Assembly: GCA_945873145.1 (NCBI GenBank)
Contig: CAMCBZ010000008.1
Coordinates: forward strand, 24,465 to 88,464
Origin: an uncultured Prevotella sp.
GTDB taxonomy: Bacteria; Bacteroidota; Bacteroidia; Bacteroidales; Bacteroidaceae
Direction: 5' to 3'
DNA length: 64,000 nucleotides
Below, in pieces: positions 61,330 through 64,000 of the stretch (position 1 is its first letter; each line of letters opens with the position of its first letter). The translations under genes and the position numbers were made by a program. The notes beneath the pieces were generated by a model. It did no database searches, was not told the origin of the DNA, and saw only the letters and a list, made by a program, of their open reading frames with translations.

Positions 61330-62061
61330 ATGAAGCATCTGCTTTTCATTGTATTCTTTCTTGCTCTGCCCTGGTCGCTCGCTGCCCAGATCGGTGAGCA
61401 TCGCAACACGCTGTCGGTGGGACCGACGGCGGGATGGAACATCACCAACATCAAGTTCACGCCGAAAGTAGAGCAGAAAGGCTTGGGAGGCTTTTCCGGC
61501 GGCGTAGCTCTGAGATACACCGTAGAGAAGTATTTCTCCACCATCTGCTCCATACAGTTGGAGATGAACTACGCACAGATGGGTTGGAAGGAGGATATCA
61601 AGGACATCAACGACAATCCCGTCATCAATGCTACAACGGGTGCGGCCGAGAACTACAGCCGTACGATCAACTACATCCAAGTGCCCCTCCTGGCGCATCT
61701 GGCGTGGGGCAAGGAGAAGAAGGGACTTAACTTCTTCTTCAATGCAGGACCGCAGCTGGGTGCGTATATCAGTGAGTCGACAAAGAGCAACTTCGATTTC
61801 GACAAGCGCAATACCAGCGACCGCGTCAGCAGCGTCGTAGCCCAGGACACCATGAAGGTGGAGCACAAGTTCGACTATGGCATTGCGGCAGGTCTCGGCG
61901 TGGAGTATACCATTCCCAGGGTGGGGCACTTCCTGCTTGAGGGCCGCTACTACTATGGACTGGGCAATATCTATGGCGACACCAAACGCGACTATTTTGC
62001 GTCGAGCAATTATCAGACTATCTGCATCAGGCTGACCTATCTCTTTGATCTGGCGCACTAA
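61330..62061 (+). CDS. PorT-like outer-membrane beta-barrel protein
   Basis: 243 aa. Signal peptide (1-19, cleaved near SLAAQ), then an eight-stranded barrel pattern: TLSVGPTAGWNITNIKF, GGFSGGVALRYTVEKYFSTIC, YIQVPLLAHLAWG, GIAAGLGVEYTI, ending in LTYLFDLAH. It matches the PorT-like barrel family; being a T9SS part is not proven. It is cotranscribed with the LysM gene. Confidence 0.85.
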   Translation: MKHLLFIVFFLALPWSLAAQIGEHRNTLSVGPTAGWNITNIKFTPKVEQKGLGGFSGGVALRYTVEKYFSTICSIQLEMNYAQMGWKEDIKDINDNPVINATTGAAENYSRTINYIQVPLLAHLAWGKEKKGLNFFFNAGPQLGAYISESTKSNFDFDKRNTSDRVSSVVAQDTMKVEHKFDYGIAAGLGVEYTIPRVGHFLLEGRYYYGLGNIYGDTKRDYFASSNYQTICIRLTYLFDLAH

Positions 62062-62107
62062 AGCAAATCAGAGTCTCGTGAATTATTAACTACATAAATT
62101 TAATGCT

Positions 62108-63628
62108 ATGTTTGAAAATCAACCCAAAGGGCTTTATGCCTTAGCCTTAGCCAACACAGGAGAGCGTTTCGGCTACTACACGATGCTGGCTATCTTCGTG
62201 CTCTTCTTGCAGGCCAACTTCGGATGGGGCGAGGGACTGGCCGGTACGGTCTACTCCACGTTCCTCATGCTCGTCTATTTCCTGCCGATCGTCGGTGGTG
62301 CCGTGGCTGACAAGATCGGCTTCGGGCGCTGTGTGACGCTTGGCATCCTTGTCATGTTCATCGGCTATCTGCTCCTCGCCGTGCCCGCCGGCAATGGCGT
62401 GGCTGCTATCGCGATGATGGCTGCCGCCTTGCTGCTGATCTCTGTCGGCACGTCGCTCTTCAAGGGCAACCTGCAGGTGATGGTCGGAAAGCTCTATGAC
62501 GATCCCCGCTATGCTACCCAGCGTGACAACGGTTTCTCTATCTTCTATATGGCCATCAACATCGGTGCGCTCTTCGCTCCGACGGCTGCCGTGAAGCTCC
62601 ATCAGTGGGCTATGGACTCGCTCCACGCTTCAGAGGCTTCGGCCTATCACTATGCCTTTGGCGTAGCCTGCGTGTCGTTGCTCGTCTCCATTCTCATCTA
62701 TTATGGATTCCGTTGGACCTTCGCTTCGGTAGACAACACGGCCAAGAAAGCTGAGAACAAGGATACTGTCGCCGAGAACACGGTGGCACAAGAGGAGACC
62801 CCCGAGGAGAAGGCTGACACACACAGCCGTCTTGTGGCACTCTTCCTTGTCTTCGCTGTGGTCATCTTCTTCTGGATGGCTTTCCATCAGAATGGTCTGA
62901 CGCTGACCTATTTCGCGCGCGACTTCACGCAGACTTCCGCAACAGGTTGGGTGGGAATGCTCTTCGATGTGACTAACCTTGTGGCTGTCATCTTCATCGT
63001 CTATGCGCTCTTTGCCCTGTTCCAAAGCAAGACGGGACGCGGTAAGATCATTTCCTTGGTCGTCATCCTGGCTGCTGTCGCCTATCTCGTTGTGCGCTAT
63101 ACCCATGAGGCTGGTGCCGTGAGCATCGAGGCTCCTATCTTCCAGCAGTTCAACCCGAGTTTCGTCGTGATGCTCACCCCGGTGAGCATGGGACTCTTTG
63201 GCTGGCTCGCCTCCAAACAAAAGGAGCCCTCTGCGCCTCGCAAGATTGGTTTCGGTATGCTTGTCGCCGGTTTTGCTTATATGATCATGATCTGTGCCTC
63301 TGTCGGACTGAGCTATAATCTCAATGACGCGCAGCGTGTTTCTCCTCTCTGGCTCGTGACGACCTATCTCGTGTTGACCTTTGCCGAGCTGTTGCTCTCA
63401 CCGATGGGCATCTCATTCGTCAGCAAGGTGGCCCCGAAGAAATATCAGGGTCTGATGATGGGCTGCTGGTTCGGTGCTACCGCCATCGGCAACTTCCTCG
63501 TTCAGATCCCTGCTTATCTGTGGAAGGCAGTGCCACTGACGATGGTCTGGGGTGTGCTCGTCGCCCTCTGCCTTGCCAGCTTCATCTTCATCTTCTCTGT
63601 GATGAAGAAGTTGGAGAAGGTGTGCTAA
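62108..63628 (+). CDS. POT-family di-/tripeptide transporter
   Basis: Inner-membrane proton-coupled peptide symporter, 506 aa, about 12-14 helices. Seen: the ERFGYYTM motif in TM1 (ExxER-like, about 18-25), FKGNLQVMVG (about 118-127), the PTR2 motif FSIFYMAINIGALFAP (about 144-159) and a charged loop (TAKKAENKDTVAENTV, about 214-229) in the middle. It imports short peptides released by proteases, which fits the saccharolytic and proteolytic lifestyle. A terminator follows. Confidence 0.93.
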   Translation: MFENQPKGLYALALANTGERFGYYTMLAIFVLFLQANFGWGEGLAGTVYSTFLMLVYFLPIVGGAVADKIGFGRCVTLGILVMFIGYLLLAVPAGNGVAAIAMMAAALLLISVGTSLFKGNLQVMVGKLYDDPRYATQRDNGFSIFYMAINIGALFAPTAAVKLHQWAMDSLHASEASAYHYAFGVACVSLLVSILIYYGFRWTFASVDNTAKKAENKDTVAENTVAQEETPEEKADTHSRLVALFLVFAVVIFFWMAFHQNGLTLTYFARDFTQTSATGWVGMLFDVTNLVAVIFIVYALFALFQSKTGRGKIISLVVILAAVAYLVVRYTHEAGAVSIEAPIFQQFNPSFVVMLTPVSMGLFGWLASKQKEPSAPRKIGFGMLVAGFAYMIMICASVGLSYNLNDAQRVSPLWLVTTYLVLTFAELLLSPMGISFVSKVAPKKYQGLMMGCWFGATAIGNFLVQIPAYLWKAVPLTMVWGVLVALCLASFIFIFSVMKKLEKVC

Positions 63629-63653
63629 TTACCGTGATTTAAGATTAATACTA

Positions 63654-63699
63654 CTCACACGCTGACATCGAAAACGTTGCCAGCGTGTGAGATTTTTAA
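63654..63699 (+). terminator. Terminator of the peptide transporter gene
   Basis: Perfect 11-bp stem CTCACACGCTG / CAGCGTGTGAG, 16-nt loop, then ATTTTTAAT. Confidence 0.92.
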
Positions 63700-63753
63700 T
63701 AATTAGAACCATTCTGCCTATAAAAGATTTATATTGAATCATTTGTTGCTGCT

Positions 63754-64000
63754 ATGGATAGAACAGAACAACTAATTGTCGAGCGTCTGAAGGAAAATGA
63801 TGACAAAGCCTGGCATTATCTTTTTGACAGGCATTACCCGGTATTGTGCCACATTGCCTCACGCTATGTGCACGATGACTTTCTGGCTGAGACGATTGTT
63901 GGAGATGTGATATTGCATTTGCAGCATTGGGTATCAACAAAATGTCCATTTGCAGGGCGCGGCCCTTGTGGCCGTCCGCACCCAAGATGGGAAATTGGTT
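63754..64000 (+). CDS. ECF-type sigma factor, 5' part, invaded by a repeat
   Basis: An open frame begins MDRTEQLIVERLKEND and has the sigma-70 region 2 pattern AWHYLFDRHYPVLCHIASRY...LAETIVGDVILHL, as in Bacteroidota ECF sigma factors. After about residue 65 the expected region 2 continuation is replaced by sequence coming from a 35-bp dispersed repeat (63949-63983), read as PFAGRGPCGRPHP. The frame stays open to the window end, so a chimeric or truncated protein is possible. Whether the original gene resumes beyond the window cannot be seen. Confidence 0.6.
   Translation, partial: MDRTEQLIVERLKENDDKAWHYLFDRHYPVLCHIASRYVHDDFLAETIVGDVILHLQHWVSTKCPFAGRGPCGRPHPRWEIG
63949..63983 (-). repeat. 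35-bp dispersed repeat inside the sigma factor frame
   Basis: Exact reverse complement of 52777-52811 (core GCGGACGGCCACAAGGGCCG). It interrupts a coding frame here. Confidence 0.9.

Noticed and set aside
63752..63985. Minus-strand frame starting MGADGHKGRALQ
   Set aside because: It starts in the 35-bp repeat and runs antisense to the sigma factor.

Overview
The window is a 64 kb piece of a Bacteroidota chromosome, most likely a Prevotella or Segatella relative. The evidence is a SusC/SusD fructan locus, a BatA-E operon, a CHU_C/T9SS-type C-terminal domain, Bacteroides-type promoters (TTTG, about 19-20 nt, TAnnTTTG) ahead of several genes, and many Prevotella-style lipoproteins of unknown function (DUF4827, DUF4840, DUF4923, DUF2027-Smr). 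There are no rRNAs, CRISPR arrays or recognisable transposases. There is one tRNA, tRNA-Pro(TGG).

Layout. 1-954: end of a glycerate kinase. 1019-14057 (minus strand): a fructan utilisation locus with two GH32 fructosidases, SusD, SusC, PfkB fructokinase, an MFS sugar transporter and a hybrid two-component regulator with a periplasmic-binding-protein sensor. Externally released fructo-oligosaccharides would be bound and imported by SusCD, cut to fructose by periplasmic GH32 enzymes, carried in by the MFS permease and phosphorylated by fructokinase. 14099-22200: housekeeping genes (DUF721/DciA-like, recF, TPR membrane protein, ribH, NrnA-like DHH phosphoesterase, phosphoglucosamine-mutase-like enzyme, NDH-2). 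22936-28108 (minus): a two-domain esterase, an N-acetylglucosamine-kinase-like BadF protein, and mannonate oxidoreductase plus UxuA. 28526-32462: an AraC-type HTH protein, DPP III, an AlkD-like protein and a DUF4923 lipoprotein broken by an A8 run. 32770-41496: the Bat (aerotolerance) operon MoxR-DUF58-membrane protein-BatA-BatB-BatC-BatD-BatE. 41509-46702: PAP2 phosphatase, queA, DUF2027-Smr and nadE. 46836-48939 (minus): DUF4840 lipoprotein, a small His-rich membrane protein and a porin. 49213-49286: tRNA-Pro.

49.3-55.4 kb is the accessory part. It holds an AbiEi/AbiEii toxin-antitoxin pair, a HxlR regulator fragment, a decayed BspA-like leucine-rich-repeat gene, and a patatin-like phospholipase set inside a dense mosaic of direct, inverted and tandem repeats. 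One of these repeats is a 127-bp palindromic, MITE-like element flanked by a 7-bp duplication, with an apparent empty site in the same window. A 35-bp piece of the same repeat family recurs at the right end, inside the coding frame of an ECF sigma factor.

55367-63628: GSCFA protein, uvrA, a CHU_C-domain protein, a LysM plus periplasmic-binding-like protein, a PorT-like barrel and a POT peptide transporter.

The most unusual items are the repeat mosaic around the patatin gene, the fructan regulator that lacks a visible histidine-kinase ATPase domain, a sequence motif shared by two promoter regions of the fructan locus, a 14-bp iteron-like array between recF and the DciA-like gene, and the frameshifted DUF4923 gene. 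All calls come from reading the sequence; no database search was run.
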